DNA of 51,637 nucleotides, from positions 1-51,637 of the forward strand of contig DIXP01000070.1 of assembly GCA_002436065.1 (NCBI GenBank), read 5' to 3'. The position numbers and the translations under genes were made by a program. Below, one piece after another: positions 39,350 through 48,618 of the stretch (position 1 is the stretch's first letter; each line of letters begins with the position of its first letter). A model generated the notes under the pieces. It was not told the DNA's origin, made no database searches, and worked only from the letters and a program-made list of their open reading frames with translations. This stretch comes from Chloroflexi bacterium UBA6077. GTDB taxonomy: Bacteria; Chloroflexota; UBA6077.

Positions 39350-39922
39350 TTACGCCGCCCGCCGCATCTTCCCCCCGCTCTCTGAGAAGAGCTGAATCAT
39401 CTCCCGGCTGAAGGCAGGGATGTCCGAAGGCCGGCGGCTGGTGACCCAGTTACCGTCCCGCATCACCTCCCGATCCTCCCACTGGCCACCGGCGTTGCGG
39501 ATGTCATCTTGAATGGTGTAGTAGCTGGCCAGCCGCCTACCGCCGACCACACCGGCCGAAATCAGTAACCACGGCGCGTGGCAGATGGCAGCCATCGGCT
39601 TTCCTCTGCTGTCGAAGCTGCGAACGAACTCACGGGCCTTCTCGTCCATGCGAAGATAGTCAGCGTTCAGGGCACCGCCCGGGATCATTAGAGCATCGAA
39701 ATCGTCGGGATTCGCCTGGTCGAGAGGCATCTCCACCTTGAAGCTGTCCGCCTTCACGTCGTGGTTCATCCCGTGAACTTCGCCCTGGACGGGGGAGATC
39801 AGCACGGTCTGCGCCCCCGCCTGCTCCAGAGCCTTCCGCGGCTCCGTCATCTCCACCTGCTCGAAATCGTCATGCACGAGGATGGCCACGCGGATACCCT
39901 GCAGAGAGTTCTGTTGCTGCAT
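39350..39922 (-). CDS. DJ-1/PfpI family protein (type 1 glutamine amidotransferase-like)
   Basis: A 190-aa protein of the PfpI/YhbO class. The nucleophile elbow has Cys114 followed by His115 in AAICHAPWLL, and Glu21 in the DDFEQVE segment is the conserved acidic partner. Family members act as proteases, glyoxalase III-like deglycases or stress chaperones; which applies here is not decidable. It ends with a basic tail (GGKMRRAA). Gene spacing suggests independent transcription or read-through from the gene at 40089-40442. Confidence 0.9.
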   Translation of the reverse strand: MQQQNSLQGIRVAILVHDDFEQVEMTEPRKALEQAGAQTVLISPVQGEVHGMNHDVKADSFKVEMPLDQANPDDFDALMIPGGALNADYLRMDEKAREFVRSFDSRGKPMAAICHAPWLLISAGVVGGRRLASYYTIQDDIRNAGGQWEDREVMRDGNWVTSRRPSDIPAFSREMIQLFSESGGKMRRAA

Positions 39923-40088
39923 CTACGTCCTCCTGCTTTGCCTCGGCCTTTTCGAGGCCGGGGAAGAGGAGGACGGCAAAGGATGTGCCAGATGTACGTC
40001 CCTGCCGAGCGGCCGGCAGCCCGAACGAGAGAGCCGTGTCGTACTACAAACTCTTCAAGTGCCATGCCAGGGCTGGAGCGGAAACGTT

Positions 40089-40442
40089 CTACTCCTCACC
40101 TTTCCTGTAGCCCTGGAAGTCGCCCCACTGCACGTACCAGCGGCGCTCCTCCACCGATGCCTCCCTGCGGAAGGGCTCGGATTCGGTTCGCCGCCCGGCG
40201 AAGCCCTCCAGCACCATCCGCATGGCGGACAACACGCTGTGGGGGTTTATGGGATCCTTCCCATCACCAGGGTCTAGAACCCGCTCCAGCCGGCTGAGTG
40301 CCTGTACGTACTGCCAGTATCGCGCTCGGCTCAGCGTCTCAATGTCGCTGGACTCCTCGGCCATAATCTGCCGAAATCGACATGCGAATTGCAGCAACTC
40401 CTTTGTGCTCCCCTGCTCGCTACCCCGCTCACCATCACTCAT
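40089..40442 (-). CDS. Hypothetical 117-aa protein
   Basis: I do not recognise this protein. It is soluble, mostly helical, charged, with no motif of note: LLQFACRFRQIMAEE, RARYWQYVQALSRLERVL and a C-terminal EERRWYVQWGDFQGY. An AAGGAGG site seven bases before the ATG supports it as a real gene. A TATAAT box on the minus strand at 40470-40475 is a plausible -10. It is divergent from the CDF zinc exporter gene (144 bases between) and upstream of the DJ-1 gene on the same strand. Confidence 0.65.
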   Translation of the reverse strand: MSDGERGSEQGSTKELLQFACRFRQIMAEESSDIETLSRARYWQYVQALSRLERVLDPGDGKDPINPHSVLSAMRMVLEGFAGRRTESEPFRREASVEERRWYVQWGDFQGYRKGEE

Positions 40443-40586
40443 CTGCTTACCTCCTTACCCGGTCGCACCATTATAGTGAGCAGGCCTCACCGAGGCCACA
40501 GGCAGACCATCGATTGCACCTATGCCGACACTCATGGGTATGATTGCTGCGTTAACCCTGCGGACGCCAAGACGGAGGAGGAGACC

Positions 40587-41618
40587 ATGGCGCAGCCGCT
40601 GCCATCGAGGACCAGTGAGATGTACCAAGAGGGTACGCTCCACGAGCACGAGGGGCACCATCACCACACCCATGGGCGGACCGACCCGACGGTTCTGACC
40701 TCGGACCGGGGAATCTGGGCCGTCAAGTGGTCATTTCTGGGGCTAATGGCCACTGCGCTCGCCCAGGTGGTCGCGGTCCTACTTTCAGGAAGCGTCGCCC
40801 TCCTGGCCGATACCCTCCACAACTTCGGCGACGCCTTCACGGTGGTGCCGCTGTGGGTCGCCTTCGCGCTCTCCCAACGGAGACCAAACCGTCGCTTCAC
40901 CTACGGATACGGGAGGGTTGAAGACCTGGCCGGCATCGCCATCGTCTTCACAATATTGCTGAGCGGTCTGGCAATCGGCTACGAGTCGGTGCAGAGGCTG
41001 CTCAATCCCCAGCCGGTGCAGAATCTTTGGATCGTGGCGATGGCCTCGATCATCGGTTTTCTTGGCAACGAGGCGGTGGCGCAGTTTCGCCTCAAGGTAG
41101 GGCGAGAGATCGAAAGCGCGGCGCTGGTGGCCGACGGCTACCATGCCCGAGCGGATGGGCTCACCAGCCTCGCGGTGCTCGCCGGCGCCGCGGGTGTATG
41201 GCTTGGCTTTCCCCTGGCAGACCCCCTTGTTGGACTGCTCATCACCTTCCTGATCCTGCGCATCGTCTGGGAGTCGGCGGCCGAGGTCTTCACGCGGGTG
41301 CTCGATGGAGTCGACCCTCGGGTCGTGGAGCAGATCGAGTACACGGTGGCCGGTACCCCCGGAGTTCGCCGTGTAGGTGAGGTGAGGGCCAGGTGGATCG
41401 GGCACCGCCTCCACGCGGAGATCAACCTGGCCGTTCACCGCGAGCTCTCCACGGCCAAGTCCCACGCCCTTGCCCTGGAGGTGAGACACCGGTTGCTGCA
41501 TGACCTGAGCTATCTCTCCAACGCCATCATCCATGTCGACCCCTCGGATGCCTGTGGCGAAGAGCATCACGGAACTGAGGCACACGTCCACGATGACCTG
41601 CCCCCCCACTCCCATTAG
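40587..41618 (+). CDS. Cation diffusion facilitator (CDF) family zinc/divalent metal exporter
   Basis: A 343-aa CDF transporter. A His-rich N-terminal segment (residues 20-30, HEHEGHHHHTHG) is followed by six helices and a cytoplasmic domain. The intramembrane metal site is His78/Asp82 in TM2 (LHNFGD) and His186/Asp190 in TM5 (HARAD), the HD-HD set of zinc-preferring members. The C-terminus is again His-rich. It exports Zn2+ or related cations in exchange for protons. The ATG at 40587 follows GGAGGAG; in-frame sequence upstream overlaps the divergent gene and is not conserved in type. Confidence 0.92.
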   Translation: MAQPLPSRTSEMYQEGTLHEHEGHHHHTHGRTDPTVLTSDRGIWAVKWSFLGLMATALAQVVAVLLSGSVALLADTLHNFGDAFTVVPLWVAFALSQRRPNRRFTYGYGRVEDLAGIAIVFTILLSGLAIGYESVQRLLNPQPVQNLWIVAMASIIGFLGNEAVAQFRLKVGREIESAALVADGYHARADGLTSLAVLAGAAGVWLGFPLADPLVGLLITFLILRIVWESAAEVFTRVLDGVDPRVVEQIEYTVAGTPGVRRVGEVRARWIGHRLHAEINLAVHRELSTAKSHALALEVRHRLLHDLSYLSNAIIHVDPSDACGEEHHGTEAHVHDDLPPHSH

Positions 41619-41762
41619 TAGCACATCCGAAAGGTTGAATCCGGTCGGTATCAGGAGTATCGTTTGGGATCACCACCGCTGGGCGAGACTATCCTAAAGT
41701 TACCTCCGGGCAACAGGACCAGATCGACCCCTGAGAGCAGTGCAGTTCGAGGAGGTACAGGG

Positions 41763-42869
41763 TTGGGCGAGCTTCCAGGGCCGGTGGCCCTTTTCGGCTC
41801 CGGCGAAACCTCCCCCTGGGGGAGAAAGGTGTACGACTGGGTCTTCTCGCATCTGGGCACTCCGCCCCCGCAAGTAGCCGTGCTGGAATCCCCGGCAGGC
41901 TTCCAGCCCAACTCTGCCTTGGTGGCGGGAAAGGTAGCGGACTATCTGCGGGAACACCTCCGGAACCACCGCCCACAGATCACCCTCATCCCCGCCCGCC
42001 AGCGCGGCACCCCCTTCAGCCCGGACGACCCCGCGCTGCTCGCTCCCATGCTCCAGAGCAACGTGCTGTTCCTGGGACCCGGAAGCCCAACCTACGCCGT
42101 GCGCCAATTGCGGGACAGCCTCGCCTGGGGCTACCTGCTGGCGCGCCATCGCCTGGGCGCCGCCCTCGTCCTCGCCAGCGCCGCCACCATCGCCGCCAGC
42201 GCACGGGCGCTCCCCGTCTATGAGATCTACAAAGTGGGTGAGGAGCTACACTGGCAACCGGGGCTGGACCTCTTCGGGCCCTACGGCCTGTCCCTGGCCC
42301 TGATACCCCACTGGGACAACAGGGAAGGGGGCGCGGAGCTGGATACCAGCCACTGCTTCATGGGACAGGAGCGGTTCCAGCGGCTGCTGGGAGCACTCCC
42401 GCCTGAGATGATGACCGTGGTGGGCATCGACGAGCACACCGCACTGGTAATGGATCTGGCGGCCGGCCTGTGCCGGGTGATGGGTCGCGGCGGGGTGACT
42501 CTGATTCTCGCCGGCGAGGAAAGCCACTATGCGAGCGGCCAGAGCTTCCCCGCAGACAGGCTCGGGTCCTTCCACCTCCCTGAGCCAGGCGAGGGGCTGG
42601 TCCCCGAGGTGTGGGAGGCCGCGAGAGCCGCACAGGGAGTCAGCGAGATCGGCAGCGCTCCGACGCAGCAGGTGTTGGAGTTGGTGCAGGCAAGGGAAGA
42701 GGCCCGAAACGGCCGCGACTGGCCGCTCGCCGACGACCTGCGCCGCCGGATAGTGGAGATGGGCTGGCAGCTTCAGGACACCCCGGAAGGGCCCCGTCTA
42801 GAGGCAACACCAAGTCCATCAGCGACTGGGATCGAAGAAGTGGTCCCGCATCGCCTCCAGGATGGCTGA
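41763..42869 (+). CDS. Peptidase S51/cyanophycinase-like domain fused to a CysRS C-terminal-like domain
   Basis: A 368-aa two-domain protein. Residues about 6-285 resemble the class I glutamine amidotransferase-like fold of peptidase E/cyanophycinase: PVALFGSGE start, FLGPGSP, a Ser in LASAAT at the nucleophile-turn position, and LIPHWDNREGG. Residues about 315-355 (VLELVQAREEARNGRDWPLADDLRRRI, then a QDTPEG turn; quoted loosely) match the small C-terminal domain of cysteinyl-tRNA synthetases. The nucleophile turn has Ala-Ala rather than Ala-Gly after Ser, so activity is uncertain. The start is TTG 41763 with GGAGG seven bases upstream. It overlaps the convergent hydrolase gene by 51 bases. 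Confidence 0.75.
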   Translation: MGELPGPVALFGSGETSPWGRKVYDWVFSHLGTPPPQVAVLESPAGFQPNSALVAGKVADYLREHLRNHRPQITLIPARQRGTPFSPDDPALLAPMLQSNVLFLGPGSPTYAVRQLRDSLAWGYLLARHRLGAALVLASAATIAASARALPVYEIYKVGEELHWQPGLDLFGPYGLSLALIPHWDNREGGAELDTSHCFMGQERFQRLLGALPPEMMTVVGIDEHTALVMDLAAGLCRVMGRGGVTLILAGEESHYASGQSFPADRLGSFHLPEPGEGLVPEVWEAARAAQGVSEIGSAPTQQVLELVQAREEARNGRDWPLADDLRRRIVEMGWQLQDTPEGPRLEATPSPSATGIEEVVPHRLQDG

Positions 42870-43682
42870 GACCAGCTCATCGGGGCGGTGCACGTGGATG
42901 TCGTGGTCGGTGGCATCGAACCACCGCACGCGACATCGGGCTAGTTCTGCCTGAGCCATTTCCACCGCCAGCCGTTTCTGCTCCGCTCGCCCTGGGTCGG
43001 CCACAGCAGCCGGCAGGAGGAGGACCGGCTCGCTCACCCGTGGGTACAGCTGGGGCGGGTGGTAATCCCATAGGGCTCGCAGGATCTCCATATGTCGGTC
43101 GAGGGTCAGCCAGGGCCGGATCGTGCCGTCGGGCAGGGTCTCGAAATTCCCCAAGGTGCTCTCTATTCCCTCCTCCGTCCATTGCGGGTGGCCACGTCGA
43201 AGCCGTTCCGCCAGGTCGGTGCGGCGCATCCCCGCCAAGGGCGGCGGCTTCAGATCCACAGCCACCTTGTCCCAGGTGGCTCCAGGGCGGGAAGACAGCT
43301 CCAGAAAACCGCCGTCCACCAGCACCAAACCCTGGGTCACACCCGGGTAACGCGCCGCGAAATCCAGAACCACGTTGCCGCCCCAGGACTGCCCAACCAG
43401 CAAGGGAGGTTGCGGGGTCTCCAGAGCGTCGATCAAGGCCCGGAGGTCGGCCGTCACCTCGTCAAACCCATAACCGGCCCCCGGCTTGTCGCTCAGGCCG
43501 TGGCCCCTCTGGTCGACGGCGACCACAGTGTGCCCGGCAGCCTCAAGCCTCCGAGCTACAGCCTCCCAGGTCAGGCAGTTGGAGGCCAGGCCATGCAGCA
43601 GCAGGAAGGGAACACCTTCCCCGCGGCGCTCTCGAAGGTGGAGGTTGATACTCCGTACCGGGACCCACCGATCTTTCACCAT
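42819..43682 (-). CDS. Alpha/beta fold hydrolase
   Basis: A 287-aa hydrolase. The oxyanion-hole segment LLLHGLAS, the nucleophile elbow GQSWGG with Ser99, an acidic residue after strand 6, and the late His in the DHDIHVHRP segment make a complete catalytic triad. The N-terminal half (VVAVDQRGHGLSDKP) is typical of the esterase/haloperoxidase/epoxide hydrolase group. The substrate is unknown. I chose the ATG at 43682, with GGGAGGG upstream, over the ATG at 43745. Tail-to-tail overlap of 51 bases with the S51-like gene. Confidence 0.9.
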   Translation of the reverse strand: MVKDRWVPVRSINLHLRERRGEGVPFLLLHGLASNCLTWEAVARRLEAAGHTVVAVDQRGHGLSDKPGAGYGFDEVTADLRALIDALETPQPPLLVGQSWGGNVVLDFAARYPGVTQGLVLVDGGFLELSSRPGATWDKVAVDLKPPPLAGMRRTDLAERLRRGHPQWTEEGIESTLGNFETLPDGTIRPWLTLDRHMEILRALWDYHPPQLYPRVSEPVLLLPAAVADPGRAEQKRLAVEMAQAELARCRVRWFDATDHDIHVHRPDELVSAILEAMRDHFFDPSR

Positions 43683-43822
43683 AATCCATCCCTCCCTGAA
43701 GGCCAACCCTACGCGCCTTCCGATGCGGTCCATGTGGTCTTTCACGATTCTTGACCCATGCAGAGGATAGACAGAAGGACATCGCGCAGTTTAGCAGAAA
43801 CGGATGGGTCGTCCCCACTCCG

Positions 43823-44593
43823 CTACAGCTTGCCGTTAAGCCACAGCCACAGTGACCACAACACGAAGACGACGACGGGGGAATAGGCTACCACTGTCCA
43901 AACCGTCATCTGCCAGGTCGCGCCCTGCCTCCGGCCGGCCGTGCCCCTGTCGGTGGGAGGCTCCGGGCCAAGGAACACCCGCGGCCACAGGAAGCGAAGG
44001 ACGGGAATCAGAAGGAGCAGGTACGGAGCCAACCCTGGAGAGAACTGGGCAACGACCATCGACAGGAGGAAAACCATGGGGTTCAGCAGGTGGAAGAGGA
44101 CCATGTACCGGGCGAAGCCATCGTCGAGGTTGGGATCGATGAATCGGCTGCTGACTGCATATCCCCAGAGAGCCATAAGGGTCAGCCCTATCAGCGCCAT
44201 GTTGGCAGAGTAGAGGCTCCAGACGGCTGAGTCCGGGCCGTCGTCGAGCAGGGCCGTGGTGAAAGGAAGGAGGCTCACGGCTAGAAGGAACATCAGGTTG
44301 ATCCACAACAGCCGGCGATTGTATACGACGATGTGCTCCAGGTCCCAGTGGTGAGCGATCCAGTAGATCCCCCCGACCAGGAAGGTGAGGAGGAAGCTGA
44401 ACAGCTCGGGCCACAAACCAACCAGATAGGCCGTGACGTCGATGCGTCCACCCTCACTGAGGCCGTCGGGCGGTTTCAATTCCAGGACCAGCAGGGTGAG
44501 TACGACGGCGAAGAGACCGTCGCTCAGCCCCTTGATCCGGGAGGTGTCCTCACCCTGATGCACGAACCGTGTGATCCTCTGCCTCGGCGCCAC
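43823..44593 (-). CDS. TMEM175-family (DUF1211) potassium channel-like membrane protein
   Basis: A 256-aa protein with about six membrane helices. The family signature RxxxFSD in the first helix appears as Arg19-Ile-Lys-Gly-Leu-Ser24-Asp25, with Leu in place of Phe, followed by GLFAVVLTLLVLEL. Bacterial TMEM175 proteins are tetrameric K+ channels in which hydrophobic residues of helix 1 form the gate. The start is GTG 44593 with GGGAGA six bases upstream. It is divergent from the GlsB-like gene. Confidence 0.87.
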   Translation of the reverse strand: MAPRQRITRFVHQGEDTSRIKGLSDGLFAVVLTLLVLELKPPDGLSEGGRIDVTAYLVGLWPELFSFLLTFLVGGIYWIAHHWDLEHIVVYNRRLLWINLMFLLAVSLLPFTTALLDDGPDSAVWSLYSANMALIGLTLMALWGYAVSSRFIDPNLDDGFARYMVLFHLLNPMVFLLSMVVAQFSPGLAPYLLLLIPVLRFLWPRVFLGPEPPTDRGTAGRRQGATWQMTVWTVVAYSPVVVFVLWSLWLWLNGKL

Positions 44594-44922
44594 ACAAGTC
44601 TCCCCTGGGTGGATGAACTGTAGAAATCACCTGAGCAGGTTGCGGGCCGTAGGCCCGCAGGAGTGGGTAGAAAGGGTAACACTCGTGAGAGGGCGGACAG
44701 TCATCAGCTCCATGAACCAAGCCCGTCATGCCTCGTACTCCGTCACAGTGGTTCTGATAGGCCGCCGCCCGCCGCCCGCGCTCCCGGCATGCGGCTTCGC
44801 CGCCTACCAAATCCAGTTTGGTCGAGCACTAGCAGCATGTCCTCCCGTATCAGGCAGCACTGTCAGTGGTGCACTCTGGTACAATACCGCTAGCTTCACT
44901 CGGGGGGTGCGCGAAGACCGAC
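44594..44922. other. Divergent intergenic region with one hairpin
   Basis: A 329-base gap between the TMEM175-like and GlsB-like genes. It holds a perfect 8-bp hairpin (44641-44648 with 44652-44659) and a TACAAT box at 44880-44885 that could be the -10 of the GlsB-like gene, though no good -35 lies at the right distance. No coding sequence recognised. Confidence 0.4.
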
Positions 44923-45240
44923 ATGGAAGTCATCCTTCTTCTCGCGCTGCTGTTCCTGTTCGCCTTCGCCATAGCCATCACCTCCAGCCTGGTTCATCTG
45001 GCGCTGTTTCTTTTCGTGGCGGGCTTCGTTGGCTGGCTTGCGAGCAGGATCGTCCTGGGAGACCGTCCCTACGGCTGCCTGGGTTCTACCGTGGCTGGTT
45101 TGGTGGGCGGATGGCTCGGGTATCTGCTGCTCGGCCCTGTAGGCCCCTCGCTCTTTGGGGTAAGGCTCGTCCCTGCCCTGGTGGGGGCGCTGATCGTGGC
45201 CTTCCTGGCCAGCCTCCTCTTCGGCCGCTCGCGGCGATAG
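44923..45240 (+). CDS. GlsB/YeaQ/YmgE family small membrane protein
   Basis: A 105-aa, very hydrophobic protein with three or four helices and glycine-rich packing motifs (GFVGWLASRI, LGSTVAGLVGGWLGYLL, LVGALIVAFLASLL). These mark the transglycosylase-associated/GlsB family, often induced by general or envelope stress. The ATG at 44923 begins the conserved region; the in-frame ATG at 44866 adds 19 unrelated residues. The ribosome-binding site is weak. It precedes the DUF362 gene by 55 bases. Confidence 0.82.
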   Translation: MEVILLLALLFLFAFAIAITSSLVHLALFLFVAGFVGWLASRIVLGDRPYGCLGSTVAGLVGGWLGYLLLGPVGPSLFGVRLVPALVGALIVAFLASLLFGRSRR

Positions 45241-45295
45241 CTCTTCCTTAAAAGACTGCGATCTCAAGGGGATACTGCCAGGAAGGAGGCACGAG

Positions 45296-46432
45296 ATGGC
45301 TACAGCGCGGGTGGCCCTACTGACCACGCGGCCAGAGACGGTCCTGGGAGACTATCAGCGGCTGGCGGAGCTAGCTGGAATGCGCAGTGCCCTGGATCCG
45401 GGTGCTACGACGATTCTCAAGGACAACATCTCCTGGCACTTCCCACTCCCCTCGGCCAACACCACCCCCTGGCAGATGGAGGGTAGCATCCTGGCCCTGC
45501 GGGAGGCCGGCTTCCAGGACGTCGCCTGCGTTCAGAACCGTACGGTGGTGACCAATGCCTTCAAGGGAACGGATCTCAACGGCTATTGGCCCATCTGCGA
45601 GGCCCACTCCGTGCCCGTCCTTTTCAACTTCCGACCGAAGGAGATGCACTGGGTCGAGTACCAGCCCAAGGGCAAGATGTTGGTACTCGACAGGATCTTC
45701 GAGGGCCATATCAAGGTGCCGGACTACTTCCTTGGAAAGAACGTCGTGCACCTGCCCACCTGCAAGACCCACATCTACACCACCACCACGGGTGCTATGA
45801 AGAACGCCTTCGGCGGCCTGCTCAGCGAGAAGCGCCACTGGACCCATAGCTGGATCCACGAGACCCTGGTGGATCTGCTGGTGATCCAGCGGGAGATCCA
45901 CACAGGGCTGTTCGCCTTCATGGATGGGACCACCTCCGGCAACGGCGCCGGACCCCGCATCATGACGCCGGAGACCAAGAACGTCATTCTGGCCAGCGCG
46001 GACCAGGTCGCCATAGACGCCGTGGCCGCCAGGATGATGGGCTTCGACCCCATGAGCATCAAGTACATCCGGCTGGCCCACGACGCCGGCCTGGGGGTCG
46101 GCGATCCCAGGGAGATCGAGATCCTCGGGGACACAGAGGTTGCGGAGCAGAACTGGGGCTTCAAGGTGGGCAAGACCTTCCACAGCTTCCTGGCCTGGCT
46201 CTCCTGGTATGGACCCACCCGCCACCTCCAGAAGCTGATCTTCCACGGCCCCCTGGTGGCGCTCACCTATCCGTTCTCGGAGATCTACCACGACTACTAC
46301 CGGTGGCCCACCAAGGAGCGCCACATCTTCGAGCGATGGCGCTCCGAGTCGCCCTGGGGACGCCTCTTCGACAGCTACCGGCAGCAGGGCCATCTTGCTG
46401 GGACAGCCCTCGGAGGCGGACCGAAAACCTAA
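45296..46432 (+). CDS. DUF362 domain-containing protein
   Basis: A 378-aa cytoplasmic protein of the DUF362 family, whose biochemical role is not established; many members are fused to ferredoxin domains, but this one has no Cys-rich cluster motif. Family landmarks are LKDNISW near the start, VVHLPTCKTHIYTTTTGAMKN in the middle and the ASADQVAIDAVAARMMGF segment. AAGGAGG precedes the ATG by eight bases. The C-terminal 90 residues (aromatic, HDYYRW) appear to be an extension. Convergent with nagA. Confidence 0.82.
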   Translation: MATARVALLTTRPETVLGDYQRLAELAGMRSALDPGATTILKDNISWHFPLPSANTTPWQMEGSILALREAGFQDVACVQNRTVVTNAFKGTDLNGYWPICEAHSVPVLFNFRPKEMHWVEYQPKGKMLVLDRIFEGHIKVPDYFLGKNVVHLPTCKTHIYTTTTGAMKNAFGGLLSEKRHWTHSWIHETLVDLLVIQREIHTGLFAFMDGTTSGNGAGPRIMTPETKNVILASADQVAIDAVAARMMGFDPMSIKYIRLAHDAGLGVGDPREIEILGDTEVAEQNWGFKVGKTFHSFLAWLSWYGPTRHLQKLIFHGPLVALTYPFSEIYHDYYRWPTKERHIFERWRSESPWGRLFDSYRQQGHLAGTALGGGPKT

Positions 46433-46544
46433 GCACCTATCCAAAACAAAGGCATGTCTCTTCGACGGTGTCTATCGGGCAGGAGCGCCAGATCGGGCGT
46501 GCCAGACTTATGGATACATGCTTAGTGCTCGCCTTCCCCCTTCA

Positions 46545-47735
46545 TCAAAGAAAACCACGGTCGCGGTACACCACCTCTCCCCGAACCACGGTGCCCACCA
46601 CCTGCCAGCCGTAGTTCAGGATCGCCAGGTCGGCGTCGTACCCCGACTCGATCCGCCCCTTTCGTGCAGCTACCGACCCTCCCAGGGCCTCGGCTGGAGT
46701 CTGCGTCGCCATGCGCACCACCTGCGCTGGAGACAGCCAGGGCAGCCAGCGGACGGCGTTGCGTAGGCAGCCGTCCAGCAGCAGGCTGCTGCCGGCCAGG
46801 GTGCCGTCCTGGCGTCGAACGGAGACCCCATCGGAAACCACGCTCTGCCCGCCTAGGGAGACTTCCCCTGGGGGCGCATCGGCTGCCGCCAGGGCATCGC
46901 TCACCAGGGCGACCCGCCCCACCCCGGCCGCTCGCACCGCAAGCTCCACCACCAGCGGGTCGATGTGCACGCCATCGGCTATCAAGGACACCAGGGCATC
47001 GCTAGCGAGTAGGGCACCCACGAGGCCCGGGTGCCGATGGTGGAGGGGGGGCATGGCGTTGAAGAGGTGGGTGCCCATACGCGCCCCCGCGGCTAACGCG
47101 GCCAGGGCGTCGTCGGCATCGGCAATGGAGTGCCCGAGGCTGACCAGCACGCCCGCCCGTACCAGGCGATCCACGGCCTCCAGCCCACCGGGCAGTTCGG
47201 GCGCCAGCGTGACGATCGCCGGAGGGCCGGACTGGATCCAATCCTCTATCTCCAGCGGGTCTGGGAGTCGAAGGTGCGAGGGCTCGTGGACCCCAGGGCG
47301 TTGGGGGCTGAGGAAGGGGCCCTCAAGATGGGCACCCAGAGACTCCGCACCGCCCGGGTGCGGCTTGGGACCATAGACACCCAGGCGGCTGAGAATCACC
47401 TCGGGCGGTGAAGTGACGACCGTCGGGCAGAAGCCCGTGACCCCGTGCCGGGCAAGAACCCGGGCCACCTCGGCCACAGCAAAGCAGGGCTTCTCGTCGG
47501 AGGCGAGGTCCACCCCTCCTGCGCCATTCACCTGCAGGTCGATCAGGCCGGGGATGATCCAGCCATCATCCACCACCAGATCCGCCCCCTCGCGACTCCC
47601 CCCGGGCAGCACGGCGGCAATGGCTCCAGCCTCGATCTCGATCCGGCAGGCGACCAACTCCCACCCGCCCGTCATCACGGGGCCATAGAGCACCCATCGA
47701 CCGGCGCCAGCGGAGCGCGTGCCCCCTATGCTCAT
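46545..47735 (-). CDS. nagA: N-acetylglucosamine-6-phosphate deacetylase
   Basis: A 396-aa amidohydrolase that removes acetate from GlcNAc-6-phosphate in amino-sugar and cell-wall recycling. Landmarks: GLIDLQVNGAGG at strand 1 (Gln-Val replacing the usual His-x-His-Gly, as in single-metal NagA enzymes), the metal-binding Glu in HLEGPFLSP, His in SLGHSIAD, His in THLFNAMPPLHHR, and the catalytic Asp in LVSDALAA. The substrate loop GVHIDP is intact. I favour the ATG at 47735 over the one at 47756. nagB and a transporter are not adjacent, so it works as a stand-alone salvage gene here. Confidence 0.9.
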   Translation of the reverse strand: MSIGGTRSAGAGRWVLYGPVMTGGWELVACRIEIEAGAIAAVLPGGSREGADLVVDDGWIIPGLIDLQVNGAGGVDLASDEKPCFAVAEVARVLARHGVTGFCPTVVTSPPEVILSRLGVYGPKPHPGGAESLGAHLEGPFLSPQRPGVHEPSHLRLPDPLEIEDWIQSGPPAIVTLAPELPGGLEAVDRLVRAGVLVSLGHSIADADDALAALAAGARMGTHLFNAMPPLHHRHPGLVGALLASDALVSLIADGVHIDPLVVELAVRAAGVGRVALVSDALAAADAPPGEVSLGGQSVVSDGVSVRRQDGTLAGSSLLLDGCLRNAVRWLPWLSPAQVVRMATQTPAEALGGSVAARKGRIESGYDADLAILNYGWQVVGTVVRGEVVYRDRGFL

Positions 47736-47764
47736 ATCACGATCAGCCCGCCCCAATGATGTAG

Positions 47765-47800
47765 GATTGTGCCTGCCTATGAATCAGGGCAGGCACAATC
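47765..47800 (-). terminator. Hairpin after the DUF2148 gene
   Basis: A perfect 13-bp stem (47765-47777 with 47788-47800, 10-base loop) begins five bases after the DUF2148 stop on the minus strand and lies about 30 bases before the nagA start. It likely ends DUF2148 transcription. It resembles dispersed GGCAGGCACAA-type palindromes. Confidence 0.6.
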
Positions 47801-47804
47801 ATCC

Positions 47805-48371
47805 CTACCTGTCGAAGAAGGGGCTCTTCCCTGACACCGACAGCGGGAAGCCGATCACCACGTCGCAATCCAAAAAGCGCAGCTTCCGGGCCGCGGTGCC
47901 GATACTGAACATCATCCTGTTGTCCACGTTCAGTTCCGACGCCACCTTGGCCGCTGACCCGAGGGCTATCCCCAGGTCCATCGTCTGGAACATGCACAGT
48001 GGCCCCCGGAAGTCCTCGCCCTCGGCCTTCTCCGCCGCCAGAAACTGCCCGCAACCGTCGTAGCCACAGGCTCCGCAGTTGATCGGATCCTGTGGCTTCT
48101 TCGGCTCGCCGGTAACCCCTATCAGCAGGACTGCCGCAGCCTTGCGAACACTGCCGGCATCCCTCCCAATGAAGGGCAGCCGGTGGGATTTCTCCTCCAT
48201 CTGACTCTCCATCGCTGCCGCCAGCTGCTCCAGCTCCTCGCCGTCCAGGATGAGGGTCTGGACGGAGTCCATCCCCCTGGTCTTCGGCGCCGTCCGGGCG
48301 GCGGCGGCCATGAGTTGGGCTGCCAGCCTCACCGCCTGGCGCTCGGCTTCAGCAGATTCGATCCTTGCCAT
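47805..48371 (-). CDS. DUF2148 ferredoxin-like iron-sulfur protein
   Basis: A 188-aa protein of the DUF2148 family. Four cysteines, Cys99, Cys102, Cys107 and Cys126 (C-X2-C-X4-C-X18-C), form a [4Fe-4S] site of the kind seen in corrinoid/iron-sulfur proteins and related Fes domains, starting in NCGACGYDGC. The N-terminal half is helical. The family is common in anaerobes and Chloroflexota, with unknown function. The ATG at 48371 has GGGAGA upstream; the longer frame to 48500 adds 43 residues unlike the family. Confidence 0.83.
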   Translation of the reverse strand: MARIESAEAERQAVRLAAQLMAAAARTAPKTRGMDSVQTLILDGEELEQLAAAMESQMEEKSHRLPFIGRDAGSVRKAAAVLLIGVTGEPKKPQDPINCGACGYDGCGQFLAAEKAEGEDFRGPLCMFQTMDLGIALGSAAKVASELNVDNRMMFSIGTAARKLRFLDCDVVIGFPLSVSGKSPFFDR

Positions 48372-48618
48372 CGTAGCTGTCTCCCTCGTGTGTAGATTCG
48401 TGGATTGGACGCAGGCAAATGAAGTTGATCTTAGCGAACGCGAAATGAGAGGATAGCAGTATTGGACCATCCATGATGCCCGGCTCTCATAGTACAGCAA
48501 ATGTGGGAATCCAGGGAGAGGCCGGATTCGAGCGAACGGCGGTGGTCATTTCACTTCTTCGTCACCACAAGATCATGGCAACCTAGATCCATTACGATTC
48601 ATCGAGAGGATACGAGAC

